Assembly: GCF_011752565.1 (NCBI RefSeq)
Contig: NZ_VWXK01000006.1
Coordinates: 1-64,000 of the forward strand
Length of the DNA: 64,000 nt
Source: Pantoea sp. Ap-967
GTDB taxonomy: Bacteria > Pseudomonadota > Gammaproteobacteria > Pseudomonadales > Pseudomonadaceae
Direction: 5' to 3'
Below are positions 27,617-36,763 of the stretch, piece after piece. Positions within the stretch are counted from its first letter, which is position 1. The number at the start of each line of letters is the position of its first letter. Under the pieces are notes generated by a model. That model made no database searches and had not been told where the DNA came from. It saw nothing but the letters and a program-made list of their open reading frames with translations. The position numbers and the translations under genes are program-made.

Positions 27617-28159
27617 TCAGCCACGCTCGCCGAGCAGCCACTGCAGCTGCACTTCGTGCTGGCCGCGGTCGTCGGTGACGAACACCGTGCCTTCGCTGAT
27701 CATCACATCCCACTTGATGGTGCGCGGCATGTCGGTGGCCAGCACTTCCAGCACCTCCTGGGGCACCGCGGCGATGCTGAGGTTCTTCAGGCCCTTGACC
27801 GCGCTCACCACCTTGCCTTCCCACACCCGCAGGCTGCCATAGGCCAGCAGGCTGGTGCGCTCGGTACGGCGCGAGCACCAGGTCAGGCGGTCGGCGTCAG
27901 GCTGGCCCACTTCGATCCAGTGCAGGATGCGGTCGTCCAGGCTCTTTTCCCACAGCGCCGCCTCGTCCACATCGGACAGGCCACGGCCAAACGTCAGGTT
28001 CTCGTTGTACCACAGGGCGAACGCCAGCAACCGCACGGCCATGCGCTCTTCGGTTTCCGACGGATGGCGAGCGATGGTCTGGCGAACGCTTTCATACACG
28101 CCGCGGTCAAGATCGGTCAGGTTCAGTTCGAATTTGTAGGTGGTAGACGGCTGGGCCAT
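27617..28159 (-). CDS. yaeQ: YaeQ family protein
   Basis: A 180-residue protein matching YaeQ (PD-(D/E)XK-nuclease-like fold) along its full length: start MAQPSTTYKFELNLTDLDRG, the FGRGLSDVDEAALW region and the WIEVGQPDADRL motif. The biological role is unclear. In Pseudomonas it is commonly next to recJ, as here. Confidence 0.92.
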   Translation of the reverse strand: MAQPSTTYKFELNLTDLDRGVYESVRQTIARHPSETEERMAVRLLAFALWYNENLTFGRGLSDVDEAALWEKSLDDRILHWIEVGQPDADRLTWCSRRTERTSLLAYGSLRVWEGKVVSAVKGLKNLSIAAVPQEVLEVLATDMPRTIKWDVMISEGTVFVTDDRGQHEVQLQWLLGERG

Positions 28160-28292
28160 GGTCGAATGGGCTTCGTGGGCAAAGAAAAGTCGCCTAGTCT
28201 AACCGATCCTGCCCGGCCTTGCGCCGGAGCAGTATCTGCCGCTGCGCACCTATGATAAAACCACGGCTCTGACCAGTCGCCACGGATGCCTC

Positions 28293-29492
28293 ATGTCTAC
28301 GCCCAGCAAACCCCTCGCCGGCCTCAAAGTCATCGAACTCGGCACGCTGATCGCCGGGCCGTTCGCCTCGCGCATCTGCGCCGAGTTCGGCGCCGAGGTG
28401 ATCAAGGTCGAGTCGCCCGATGGCGGCGACCCGCTGCGCAAATGGCGCAAGCTGTACGAGGGCACGTCGCTGTGGTGGTTCGTGCAGGCACGCAACAAGC
28501 AGTCGCTGACCCTCAACCTCAAGCACCCCGAGGGCCGCGAGGTGCTCAAGCGCCTGTTGGCCGAGGCCGACATCCTGATCGAGAACTTCCGCCCCGGCGT
28601 GCTGGAAAAACTCGGCCTGGGCTGGGACGTGCTGCATGCCCTGAACCCGCGCCTGGTGATGGTGCGCCTGTCAGGCTTTGGCCAAACCGGGCCGATGAAG
28701 GACCAACCGGGCTTCGGCGCGGTCGGCGAGTCGATGGGCGGCCTGCGCTACATCACCGGTTTCGACGACCGCCCACCGGTGCGCACCGGCATTTCCATCG
28801 GCGACTCGATTGCCGCCCTGTGGGGCGTGATCGGTGCGCTGATGGCGCTGCGTCACCGTGAGGTCAACGGCGGCCAGGGCCAGGTGGTGGACGTGGCGCT
28901 GTACGAGGCGATCTTCGCCATGATGGAAAGCATGGTCCCGGAATTCGACGTGTTCGGCTTTATCCGCGAGCGTACCGGCAACATCATGCCCGGCATCACC
29001 CCCTCTTCCATTCACACCACGGCCGATGGCAAGCACGTGCAGATCGGCGCCAACGGCGATGCGATCTTCAAGCGCTTCATGCAAGCCATCGACCGTCACG
29101 ACCTTGCCGACGACCCGCTGCTGGCCAGCAACGATGGCCGCGACGCGCGGCGCGACGAGCTGTATGGCGTCATCGACCGCTGGGCCAACAGCCTGCCGCT
29201 GGAGCAGGTGATGCAGGCGCTCAATGCCGCCGAGGTGCCGGCCAGCCGTATCTATTCGGCCGAAGACATGTTCAACGACCCACAGTACCTGGCCCGGGAA
29301 ATGTTCCTGCAAGCGCGCCTGCCCGACGGCAAGCCGTTCAAGATGCCCGGCATCGTGCCCAAGCTGTCGGAAACCCCGGGCTCCACCGAATGGGTAGGCC
29401 CTGCCCTGGGTGAGCACACCCAGGCCGTGCTGGCCGGGCTGGGTTATGACGCAGCGGCAATTGCCAGCCTGCGTCAGGCAGGTACTGTCTGA
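28293..29492 (+). CDS. CaiB/BaiF-type (class III) CoA transferase
   Basis: A 399-residue enzyme of the formyl-CoA transferase family. The N-terminal L(K)VIELGTLIAGPFASRICA and ADILIENFRPGVLEKLGL segments are typical, and the catalytic aspartate that forms the acyl anhydride is Asp171 in SIGDSIAALWG. It should move CoA between carboxylic acids; the substrate pair cannot be predicted. The next gene starts at or inside its stop codon. Confidence 0.94.
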   Translation: MSTPSKPLAGLKVIELGTLIAGPFASRICAEFGAEVIKVESPDGGDPLRKWRKLYEGTSLWWFVQARNKQSLTLNLKHPEGREVLKRLLAEADILIENFRPGVLEKLGLGWDVLHALNPRLVMVRLSGFGQTGPMKDQPGFGAVGESMGGLRYITGFDDRPPVRTGISIGDSIAALWGVIGALMALRHREVNGGQGQVVDVALYEAIFAMMESMVPEFDVFGFIRERTGNIMPGITPSSIHTTADGKHVQIGANGDAIFKRFMQAIDRHDLADDPLLASNDGRDARRDELYGVIDRWANSLPLEQVMQALNAAEVPASRIYSAEDMFNDPQYLAREMFLQARLPDGKPFKMPGIVPKLSETPGSTEWVGPALGEHTQAVLAGLGYDAAAIASLRQAGTV

Positions 29493-29554
29493 GGCGCCCG
29501 CGCACACTGCGGCGGCCACGCCTGCTGAGCGGGCTTTGCGGCCTGCTGCTGGCC

Positions 29555-30373
29555 TTGGCGATGCCCTGCGCGCTGGCCAAGGAACGCCTGCTGTGGCTGC
29601 TGCGCGACCTGCCGCCGTTCACGGTATTCGAGGGGGCCGACAAGGGCCAGGGCGTGGTCGACCAACTGCTGCCGTTGTTGATCGCGCAGATGCCCGAGTA
29701 CGACCACAGTGTGGTGCGGGTGAACCGGGCGCGCAGTATCCAGATGCTGCAGGACCCAACCACCTTCACCTGCGACCCTACCCTGCTGTGGACCCCGGAG
29801 CGGGAGAAGTTCGTGCACTTTTCCCAACCGATGCTGGGCGTGCTGAGCAGCGGCCTGGTGGTGCGCAAGCAGTCCCAGGCCGTGCTCGCGCCGTTCCTCG
29901 ACGGCCAGCAGGTGGACCTCAAGGCGTTGCTGAGCCAGACCTCGCTCAAGCTTGGCGTCGTTGCCGAGCGCAGCTACAGCGCCCAGGTCGACCAACTGCT
30001 GCAGCAGCTGCCCGAGCAGGCCTTCAACCGCCACTACGGCAACGAGGCCACCGCCAGCCTGTTGCAGATGCAACAACTCGGGCGCCTGCAACTGGTGCTC
30101 GGCTACTGGCCGGAAGTGCGTTACCTGATCCAGCAACAGGGCGGCTCGCTGGCAGATTATGAGTTTCACCCCATCCAGGGCGTGAACCGTTACCAGTTCC
30201 TGCACGTGGGCTGCTCGGACACAGCGCTGGGCCGCGCCGCCATCGCCCATATCGACCAACTGCTGCCAGCCCTGCGCCGCGACACCTTGCCAGGCCTTTA
30301 TGCACGCTGGCTCGACCCCGAGATGCAACAGCACTACCTGGAGCAGAGCCGCAGCTTCTTCGAAGGCCACTAG
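29555..30373 (+). CDS. Periplasmic solute-binding-like protein (TIGR02285-type), start uncertain
   Basis: At least 272 residues of a protein resembling bacterial extracellular solute-binding domains (family I recall as TIGR02285). The first in-frame conventional starts are TTG 29555 and ATG 29561, but both fall inside a signal peptide: codons upstream encode RRPRTLRRPRLLSGLCGLLL, which leads into LALAMPCALA. The frame is open to CTG at 29489, which overlaps the stop of the CoA transferase (CTGA), so a rare CTG start with translational coupling is plausible. Cellular role unknown. Confidence 0.75.
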   Translation: MAMPCALAKERLLWLLRDLPPFTVFEGADKGQGVVDQLLPLLIAQMPEYDHSVVRVNRARSIQMLQDPTTFTCDPTLLWTPEREKFVHFSQPMLGVLSSGLVVRKQSQAVLAPFLDGQQVDLKALLSQTSLKLGVVAERSYSAQVDQLLQQLPEQAFNRHYGNEATASLLQMQQLGRLQLVLGYWPEVRYLIQQQGGSLADYEFHPIQGVNRYQFLHVGCSDTALGRAAIAHIDQLLPALRRDTLPGLYARWLDPEMQQHYLEQSRSFFEGH

Positions 30374-30382
30374 CGAACGGCG

Positions 30383-30421
30383 GGCAAAAGAAACCCCGGG
30401 CGCTGGGGAGCACGCCCGGGG
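30383..30421 (-). terminator. Rho-independent terminator between convergent genes
   Basis: CCCCGGGCG (30394-30402) pairs with CGCCCGGGG (30413-30421). On the minus strand the hairpin is followed by TTTCTTTT, so it ends the transcript of the DUF3509-like gene; the hairpin may also work weakly for the plus strand. Confidence 0.75.
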
Positions 30422-30512
30422 CCAAGCGAAAGCCCTCATGGGCTTCCCGTGGCAACCTAGCGACGCCGCAGCTGTGCGCCGGCAGGCTGCCCTTGCTGTT
30501 CTGATGGGCCGT

Positions 30513-30797
30513 TCAGGCAAAGGTTCCCTGGGGCGGCTGGGCACGCTGCTGCAGGGCAGCGATCACGCAGGGCTGCAAACGCCCTTCAACAATCTGCAGG
30601 TCACGGTGCAGGCCGTCCACCAGGTCGATCAACAGGCTTTGTTCCTGCAACTGGCGCGGGCTGACCGTGCGTCGCAACGCGGTACCACCGAGGTTGTCGT
30701 ACACGGTCAATTGGCGGTTGCCACTGGCGTCCATGGCACCGAGCTGGGCCTGGTAAGGAGTCAGGGCATCGTTGAGCAGTCTGCAGATTCTTTCCAT
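30513..30797 (-). CDS. DUF3509-like small protein
   Basis: A 94-residue protein starting MERICRLLNDALTPYQAQLG and containing LIDLVDGLHRDLQIVEG, the pattern I know from the DUF3509 family found mainly in Pseudomonas. Function unknown. The start at 30797 has only a weak ribosome-binding site; an in-frame ATG at about 30824 (MSPTQRVIR...) is an alternative. The upstream gene is the receiver-like protein on the same strand. Confidence 0.65.
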   Translation of the reverse strand: MERICRLLNDALTPYQAQLGAMDASGNRQLTVYDNLGGTALRRTVSPRQLQEQSLLIDLVDGLHRDLQIVEGRLQPCVIAALQQRAQPPQGTFA

Positions 30798-30874
30798 CCG
30801 GATCACTCGCTGTGTAGGGGACATGGAGAAACTGACCCACAAACGCAGCGCAAAGTTCGCGGTGCCAGGTGGGT

Positions 30875-31258
30875 TCAGTGAGCATGCGTGGGCGATGTGA
30901 CCGTTTGAATACGGCGCAGGGCCCGCTGCCAGCGTGGTAGTGGCAGCGGCCACGGCAGGTCGGCGAGCACCCACAGGCCAAGGCGGCGGGCCTCATGGGC
31001 GAGGCTGGCGCGGCCTGGGTTGGCGTGGCCGACGAACAGCACGGCGCGGCAACTGGCTGCCCGTTCGAGCAAGGCTGGGCCTTGCGCATGGTCGAGAATC
31101 AGCAGGTCGACGCGCTGCCGGCGGGCCAGGCAGGTGTACAGGTCGGCCTGGTCGTGGGTGACGCGCACGTTGAACAGGCCCAGGGCATTGCAGGCCTGGT
31201 GCAGGAGGATCTGGTGGGATGGGCGTGCCTGGTGGATCAACACGTAGGGCTGTTGCAT
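30875..31258 (-). CDS. Receiver-like (CheY-type) single-domain protein
   Basis: A 127-residue protein with the alternating beta-alpha pattern of response-regulator receivers. A candidate phosphoacceptor is Asp56 in DLLILDHA and a Lys-like position is missing in the C-terminal third, where ADLPWPLPLP is found. The acidic pair near the N terminus is not obvious, so it may be a degenerate (pseudo)receiver. AAGGAG seven bases before the ATG at 31258 fixes the start. No kinase is adjacent. Confidence 0.6.
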   Translation of the reverse strand: MQQPYVLIHQARPSHQILLHQACNALGLFNVRVTHDQADLYTCLARRQRVDLLILDHAQGPALLERAASCRAVLFVGHANPGRASLAHEARRLGLWVLADLPWPLPLPRWQRALRRIQTVTSPTHAH

Positions 31259-31348
31259 GTGCCGCTCCTTGTGCAAGGACCGGACACTCTAGGCAAGGCC
31301 TTTGCGGCCTTATATAGGACAATTCTGCGAATGATTAAGGAAAAGACT

Positions 31349-31440
31349 GAGGCTGCGTTGCAGCCTTATCGCGACCTGCGGTCGCTCCTACCGGGGGGGT
31401 TGTTTTCGGTAGGAGCGACCGCAGGTCGCGATGGGGCCTC
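31349..31440. repeat. Inverted REP-like pair
   Basis: TATCGCGACCTGCGGTCGCT and its complement flank a TACCGGGGGGGTTG loop. It has a sequence different from the GGGGCAAGCCC-type REPs. It ends next to the thrC stop codon and may act as transcript end for thrC. Confidence 0.85.
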
Positions 31441-31442
31441 GA

Positions 31443-32852
31443 TTACAGCGGCTTGCCGCGGTTGCCATGCTGGCTGACGAACGCCTGAACGGTCTTCAGA
31501 TCATTGGCCAGCACCGTGCAACGCTCCTCACGGCTGAACAGGTCGCTCAGGTGCGCCGGCAGCTCCAGCGCCTTGCCAACGCCGGCCTTCTCCACCGCCT
31601 CAGGGAACTTGACCGGGTGCGCGGTGCCCAGCACCACCATCGGCGTGTCCAGGCTGCGGCGGCACTCGCGGGCAGCCTTGACGCCAATGGCCGTGTGCGG
31701 GTCGAGCACTTCACCGGTGGCGGCGAACACTTCAGCGATGGTTTCGCAGGTCTGCTCGTCGCTGACCGCCAGCGAGTCGAACAGCTTGCGCGCTTCGGTC
31801 CAGCGGTCTTGCTCGACGCTGAAACCGCCGCCCTGCTTGAAGCTTGCCATAAGCTCGGCCAGCGCAGCGCCATTGCGCCCGTGCAGGTCGAACAGCAGGC
31901 GCTCGAAGTTGGACGACACCATGATGTCCATGGACGGCGACAGGGTCGCGTGCAGGGTTTCCTTGACGTACTGGTTGCCACTCATGAAGCGGTGCAGGAT
32001 GTCGTTGCGGTTGGTGGCGACGATCAGTTGGCTGACCGGCAGGCCCATGTTGCGCGCCAGGTAACCGGCGAAGATGTCGCCGAAGTTGCCGGTTGGCACC
32101 GAGAACGCCACGGAACGGGCCGGGCCACCGAGCTGCAGGGCTGCGTGGAAGTAGTAGACGATCTGGGCCATGATCCGCGCCCAGTTGATCGAGTTGACCG
32201 CGACCAGGCGGGTGCCCTTGAGGAACGACTGGTCGGCGAAGCTGGCCTTGACCATTTCCTGGCAGTCGTCGAAGTTGCCTTCGATGGCGATGTTGTGCAC
32301 GTTGTCGCCGAACAGGGTGGTCATCTGGCGACGCTGCACTTCCGACACGCGCTTGTGCGGGTGCAGGATGAAGATGTCGACGTTCTCGCAGCTGCGGCAG
32401 CCTTCGATGGCGGCGGAACCGGTGTCACCGCTGGTGGCGCCGATGATCACCACGCGCTCGTTGCGCTTGGCCAGCACGTGGTCGAGCAGGCGACCGAGCA
32501 GTTGCAGGGCGAAGTCCTTGAACGCCAGGGTCGGGCCGTGGAACAGCTCCAGCACCCATTCGTTGCTGTTGAGCTGGCGCAGCGGGGCGACCGCGGCGTG
32601 GGCGAACTCACCGTAGGTTTCTTCGAGGATCTTCTTGAAATCGGCGTCGGCGATGCTGCCTTCGACGAACGGGCGCATCACCCGGAAGGCCAGTTCGTGG
32701 TACGGCAGGCCGGCCCAGGAAGCGATTTCTTCCTGGGTGAAACGTGGCAGGTTCTCAGGCACGTACAGGCCGCCGTCGCTGGCCAGGCCAGCCAGCAGCA
32801 CGTCTTCGAAATTCAGGGCCGGAGCCTGGCCGCGGGTACTGATATAGCGCAT
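31443..32852 (-). CDS. thrC: Threonine synthase
   Basis: A 469-residue PLP enzyme that converts O-phosphohomoserine to threonine. The PLP lysine is Lys112 in GPTLAFKDFALQ. The N terminus MRYISTRGQAPALNF is typical. The start at 32852 is chosen over a longer frame because the extension lies in the intergenic gap without family match. It follows hom by 54 bases, the last step of the same pathway. Confidence 0.97.
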   Translation of the reverse strand: MRYISTRGQAPALNFEDVLLAGLASDGGLYVPENLPRFTQEEIASWAGLPYHELAFRVMRPFVEGSIADADFKKILEETYGEFAHAAVAPLRQLNSNEWVLELFHGPTLAFKDFALQLLGRLLDHVLAKRNERVVIIGATSGDTGSAAIEGCRSCENVDIFILHPHKRVSEVQRRQMTTLFGDNVHNIAIEGNFDDCQEMVKASFADQSFLKGTRLVAVNSINWARIMAQIVYYFHAALQLGGPARSVAFSVPTGNFGDIFAGYLARNMGLPVSQLIVATNRNDILHRFMSGNQYVKETLHATLSPSMDIMVSSNFERLLFDLHGRNGAALAELMASFKQGGGFSVEQDRWTEARKLFDSLAVSDEQTCETIAEVFAATGEVLDPHTAIGVKAARECRRSLDTPMVVLGTAHPVKFPEAVEKAGVGKALELPAHLSDLFSREERCTVLANDLKTVQAFVSQHGNRGKPL

Positions 32853-32906
32853 GGTGCAAACCTTCGATACTGGGGGCCCGGGCCGCACTGGCGGCCCGCA
32901 GCGAAA

Positions 32907-34211
32907 TTAATTGAGCTGTTCCACGCGAATGCGCACAACCTTGCCAACCACGTCCTGCAGGGCTTCCAGGGCGACGATGGCATCGTCGATGCGCTGCTCG
33001 ACCACACCGTGGGTCAGCAGGATCATCGGCACCAGGCCGTCCTGTTCCTCGGCTTCCTTCTGCATGATCGACTCGATGTTGATGCCGCGCTCCGACAGGA
33101 TGCTCGCCACCTGGGCCAGCACGCCTGGGTGGTCCTTGGCCTGAATGCGCAGGTAGTAGGCGCTTTGGCAGGCTTCGATCGGCAGGATCGGGTGGGCCGA
33201 CAGCGAATCTGGCTGGAAGGCCAGGTGCGGCACGCGGTTTTCCGGGTCGGAAGTCATTGCACGCACCACGTCGACCAGGTCGGCCACCACCGACGAGGCG
33301 GTCGGCTCCATGCCAGCGCCAGCACCGTAGTACAGGGTGGAACCGGCAGCGTCGCCGTTGACCATGACAGCGTTCATCACGCCGTTGACGTTGGCGATCA
33401 GGCGGTCGGCCGGGATCAGCGTCGGGTGTACGCGCAGCTCGATGCCTTCTTCGGTGCGGCGCGCCACACCCAGGTGCTTGATGCGGTAGCCCAGGGCCTC
33501 GGCGTAGTTCACGTCAGCGGTGGTCAGCTGGGTGATGCCTTCGGTGTAGGCCTTGTCGAACTGCAGCGGAATGCCGAAGGCGATGGACGCCAGGATGGTC
33601 AGCTTGTGCGCAGCGTCGATGCCTTCGACGTCGAAGGTCGGGTCGGCTTCGGCATAGCCCAGTGCCTGGGCCTCGGCCAGCACGTCCGGGAAGGCACGGC
33701 CCTTCTCGCGCATTTCGGTGAGGATGAAGTTGCCGGTGCCGTTGATGATGCCGGCCAGCCAGTTGATGCGGTTGGCCGAAAGGCCTTCACGGATCGCCTT
33801 GATCACCGGAATGCCACCGGCCACCGCGGCTTCGAAGGCAACGATAACGCCCTTCTCGCGGGCCTTGGCGAAGATCTCGTTGCCGTGCACGGCGATCAGC
33901 GCCTTGTTGGCGGTGACCACATGCTTGCCGTTTTCAATGGCCTTGAGCACCAGGTCGCGGGCGACGGTGTAGCCACCGATCAGCTCGATGACAATGTCGA
34001 TCTCCGGGTTGCTCGCAACGTCGAACACATCAGCGGTAATGGGGGTACCGGTAATCTGGCAGTTCGGGTTCTGCGAGCGCATGGCGATCTGTGCCACTTC
34101 AATACCGCGCCCGGCACGGCGGGCAATCTCCTCGGCGTTGCGCTGAAGTACATTGAAGGTTCCGCCACCGACGGTCCCCAACCCACAGATGCCTACTTTG
34201 ACCGGTTTCAC
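32907..34211 (-). CDS. hom: Homoserine dehydrogenase
   Basis: A 434-residue NAD(P)-dependent enzyme reducing aspartate semialdehyde to homoserine. The Rossmann motif is GLGTVGGG near the N terminus, the catalytic domain follows, and an ACT regulatory domain occupies about the last 80 residues (QAKDHPGVLAQVASILSERG), which is where threonine feedback acts. The start codon is GTG at 34211 with GGAG seven bases upstream; the length then equals that of other Pseudomonas Hom proteins. Confidence 0.96.
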   Translation of the reverse strand: MKPVKVGICGLGTVGGGTFNVLQRNAEEIARRAGRGIEVAQIAMRSQNPNCQITGTPITADVFDVASNPEIDIVIELIGGYTVARDLVLKAIENGKHVVTANKALIAVHGNEIFAKAREKGVIVAFEAAVAGGIPVIKAIREGLSANRINWLAGIINGTGNFILTEMREKGRAFPDVLAEAQALGYAEADPTFDVEGIDAAHKLTILASIAFGIPLQFDKAYTEGITQLTTADVNYAEALGYRIKHLGVARRTEEGIELRVHPTLIPADRLIANVNGVMNAVMVNGDAAGSTLYYGAGAGMEPTASSVVADLVDVVRAMTSDPENRVPHLAFQPDSLSAHPILPIEACQSAYYLRIQAKDHPGVLAQVASILSERGINIESIMQKEAEEQDGLVPMILLTHGVVEQRIDDAIVALEALQDVVGKVVRIRVEQLN

Positions 34212-34293
34212 TGTGAACTCCCCATTGAACGGGCGGCGCCTTCGCCACCCGTGAAACATGCCGTCACCCCATGACGACGGCGTATTGAATTGA

Positions 34294-35055
34294 TTACTTG
34301 GCAGCCTGCTGCTGGCCGGCCAGGGCCAGCTTGGCCACTTGTGCTGCCGGCTGGTAGCCCGGAATCACATGGCCGTCTTCGAGCACGATGGCTGGCGTGC
34401 CGTTGACGCCGATCTGCTGGCCCAGCTGGAACTGCTTGCCGACCGGGTTGGCGCACTTGGCTGCCTTGATTTCCTTGCCTTCGACCATGTTGTCCATGGC
34501 CGCGCGGCGATCACTGGAGCACCATACCGCCTGCAATTGCTGGTCACCCGGCGAGCCAAGGCCCTGGCGCGGGAAGGCGACGTAGCGCACTTCGATACCG
34601 CGGCGGTTCAGCTCAGGCACTTCGGCGTGCAGCTTGTGGCAGTACGGGCAGGTGGTGTCGGTAAACACGGTGATGTGCGACTTGGTTTCGCCCTTGGCAG
34701 GATAAACCACGGTTTCGCCAGCAGGAATGGCATTGATCAGCTTGGCCACGCCCTGGCGTTCGGTTTTCTCGGTGAGGTTCACCGGCTTGCCGCCCTGCAA
34801 CTGGTAAAGATAGCCCTGCATCACGTACTGGCCGTCGGCGCTGGCGTAGAGCACGCGCCCCCCCTGCAGCTTGACTTCATACAGGCCGTTGAGCGGGCTG
34901 CTGCCAACGCTTTCCACCGGCACATCGAGTTCAAGGTTCTGCAACGACTTACGGATGGCCTGCTCGGCACCGGCATTGCTGTCGGTTGCCGCGGCAACGG
35001 CAAAGGTACTGGCCAGCGCCATCGCGGCGGCGGCGAACAACTGGGTCACGCGCAT
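34294..35055 (-). CDS. dsbC: Periplasmic thiol:disulfide isomerase DsbC
   Basis: A 253-residue periplasmic disulfide isomerase. The signal peptide ends near AVAAATD (about residue 23). The N-terminal dimerisation domain is followed by a thioredoxin fold with the active site C136-P-Y-C139 and the cis-Pro in GVNGTPAIVLEDG. AGGAG lies seven bases upstream of the ATG. It is between xerD and hom in the usual Pseudomonas order. Confidence 0.95.
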   Translation of the reverse strand: MRVTQLFAAAAMALASTFAVAAATDSNAGAEQAIRKSLQNLELDVPVESVGSSPLNGLYEVKLQGGRVLYASADGQYVMQGYLYQLQGGKPVNLTEKTERQGVAKLINAIPAGETVVYPAKGETKSHITVFTDTTCPYCHKLHAEVPELNRRGIEVRYVAFPRQGLGSPGDQQLQAVWCSSDRRAAMDNMVEGKEIKAAKCANPVGKQFQLGQQIGVNGTPAIVLEDGHVIPGYQPAAQVAKLALAGQQQAAK

Positions 35056-35209
35056 GGGAAACTCCTGAGGGCGGACAGGGGCCGGAGGGCGTTGCCTGCG
35101 GAAAATATGCGGCAACCGTGCGGCCCTTGATGCAAACCGCCCAAGCCTAACACATCACGCTGCCGATGAAGGGGCCTGCAAGGACCGGTCAGCGGAACAT
35201 GAATAACAT

Positions 35210-36106
35210 TCATCCACGTGGATGGTGCTGGGCGTGCAGCTGCTGCAGCCTGGCCTTGGCCACGTGGGTGTAGATCTGCGTGGTCGACAGGTCGCTGTGG
35301 CCCAGCAACATCTGCACCACGCGCAGGTCGGCGCCGTGGTTGAGCAGGTGCGTGGCGAAGGCGTGGCGCAGGGTGTGCGGCGACAGCGCCTTGTCGATGC
35401 CCGCCACCCGCGCCTGGTGCTTGATGCGGTGCCAGAAGGTCTGGCGGGTCATCTGCTCGCCGCGCAGGCTGGGGAACAAGACGTCGCTGGGGCGGCCATT
35501 GAGCAGCTCGCCGCGGCCATCGCGCAGGTAACGCTCCAGCCACAGCACCGCTTCCTCGCCCATCGGCACCAGGCGCTCCTTGCTGCCCTTGCCCATCACC
35601 CGCAGCACACCCTGGCGCAGGTTGACCTGGTCGAGGGTCAGGCTGACCAGCTCGGTCACACGCAAGCCGCAGGCGTACAGCACTTCGAGCATGGCACGGT
35701 CGCGCTGGCCGATGGCCTCGCCCAGGTCGGGGGCTTGCAGCAAGGCTTCGACGTCGGCTTCGGACAGCGACTTGGGCAAGGGCCGGCCCAGTTGCGGCAT
35801 GTCCACTTGCAGGGTCGGGTCGACGGCCACCAGCTTCTCGCGCAGCAGGTAGCGGAAGAAGCCGCGCAGGCCAGAGAGAAAGCGCGCAGTGGAGCGCGGT
35901 TTGTAGCCTTGGTCCAGGCGCCAGGCCAGGTGGTCGAGGATCAGCTCGCGGCCGGCATCGGGCAGGGCCACCGAATGTTCCTGGAGCCAGCCGTTGAACA
36001 GGGCCAGGTCGCTGCGGTAGGAAACGCGGGTGTTGTCGGACAGGCCTTTTTCAAGCCACAGGGCGTCGAGGAACTGGTCGATCAGGGGGTGGTCTAGGGC
36101 GGGCAT
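35210..36106 (-). CDS. xerD: Site-specific tyrosine recombinase XerD
   Basis: A 298-residue tyrosine recombinase that resolves chromosome dimers at dif with XerC and FtsK. The catalytic residues are all present: Arg149 (ACGLRVTEL), Lys173 (GKGSKERLVP), His244 and Arg247 (SPHTLRHAFATHLL), His270 (LLGHSDLSTT) and the nucleophile Tyr279 (IYTHV). Full length for XerD, and the conserved neighbour dsbC follows. Confidence 0.97.
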   Translation of the reverse strand: MPALDHPLIDQFLDALWLEKGLSDNTRVSYRSDLALFNGWLQEHSVALPDAGRELILDHLAWRLDQGYKPRSTARFLSGLRGFFRYLLREKLVAVDPTLQVDMPQLGRPLPKSLSEADVEALLQAPDLGEAIGQRDRAMLEVLYACGLRVTELVSLTLDQVNLRQGVLRVMGKGSKERLVPMGEEAVLWLERYLRDGRGELLNGRPSDVLFPSLRGEQMTRQTFWHRIKHQARVAGIDKALSPHTLRHAFATHLLNHGADLRVVQMLLGHSDLSTTQIYTHVAKARLQQLHAQHHPRG

Positions 36107-36164
36107 GCGGGGCTGCTGGGTGTTGAAATTGGGGCTAGTGTTTCACAGCAGGGGCTTTGGTGTC

Positions 36165-36256
36165 TGTACTGGCCTCTTCGCGGGGCAAGCCCGCTCCTAC
36201 AAAGGAGTGCGCATCCTTGTAGGAGCGGGCTCGCCCCGCGAAGAGGCCGCCACAGG
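36165..36256. repeat. REP pair (inverted)
   Basis: Two inverted P. putida-type REPs (CGCGGGGCAAGCCCGCTCCT and GTAGGAGCGGGCTCGCCCCG) between the thioesterase gene end and the xerD start. Confidence 0.9.
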
Positions 36257-36267
36257 AAACCCCGGCC

Positions 36268-36669
36268 CTAGGGCAAAACGGGCACCGGCCGCTTGTCCTC
36301 GTCGATGGCAACAAAGCTGAACACCCCATGAATCGCCCGCTCGCGCCCGTCCAGGTACATGTTCTCGACGAACACATCCACCTGCACTTGCAGGCTGGTA
36401 TTGCCCACCTTGACCACCGAGCCCACCAGTTCGACGATCGAGCCGGCCGGAATCGGGTGCTTGAAATCAATGCGGTCGGTGGACACGGTCACCAACGGCA
36501 GGCGGCAGAAGCGCGTGGCAGCGATGAACGACACTTCGTCCATCCAGGCCAGGGCAGTGCCGCCGAACAGGGTGTTGTGGTGGTTGGTGGTGTTGGGGAA
36601 CACCGCCTTGGTCACGCGGGTCACCGACAGCTCGGTGCGGCGCTGGATTTCCTCGTCTCGGCTGGTCAT
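36268..36669 (-). CDS. Acyl-CoA thioesterase (hotdog fold)
   Basis: A 133-residue hotdog thioesterase of the YciA/BFIT type that hydrolyses acyl-CoA. The core is NHHNTLFGGTALAWMDEVSF, with the catalytic Asp in WMDE, and the second-strand segment IDFKHPIPAGS is typical. I use ATG at 36669; a GTG nine bases earlier in the same frame is possible, and neither has a strong ribosome-binding site. Confidence 0.88.
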   Translation of the reverse strand: MTSRDEEIQRRTELSVTRVTKAVFPNTTNHHNTLFGGTALAWMDEVSFIAATRFCRLPLVTVSTDRIDFKHPIPAGSIVELVGSVVKVGNTSLQVQVDVFVENMYLDGRERAIHGVFSFVAIDEDKRPVPVLP

Positions 36670-36696
36670 ATCCGTCACTTTTCACAGGTTTCAGAA

Positions 36697-36730
36697 CGCA
36701 AAAAAGCAGCCCGAAGGCTGCTTTTTTCTC
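36697..36730 (-). terminator. Rho-independent terminator of the rpsP-rimM-trmD-rplS operon
   Basis: AAAAAAGCAGCC, loop CGAA, GGCTGCTTTTTT. On the minus strand the stem is followed by a run of T's, about 35 bases after the rplS stop. Confidence 0.92.
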
Positions 36731-36763
36731 GCAAGGGGCCTCAGGCCGCCAGGCAAACTGTAC

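Noticed and set aside
31431..34274. 947-codon open frame on the plus strand across thrC and hom
   Set aside because: It is the antisense shadow of two well-defined biosynthetic genes; high GC content gives long open antisense frames. No ribosome-binding site or family match.
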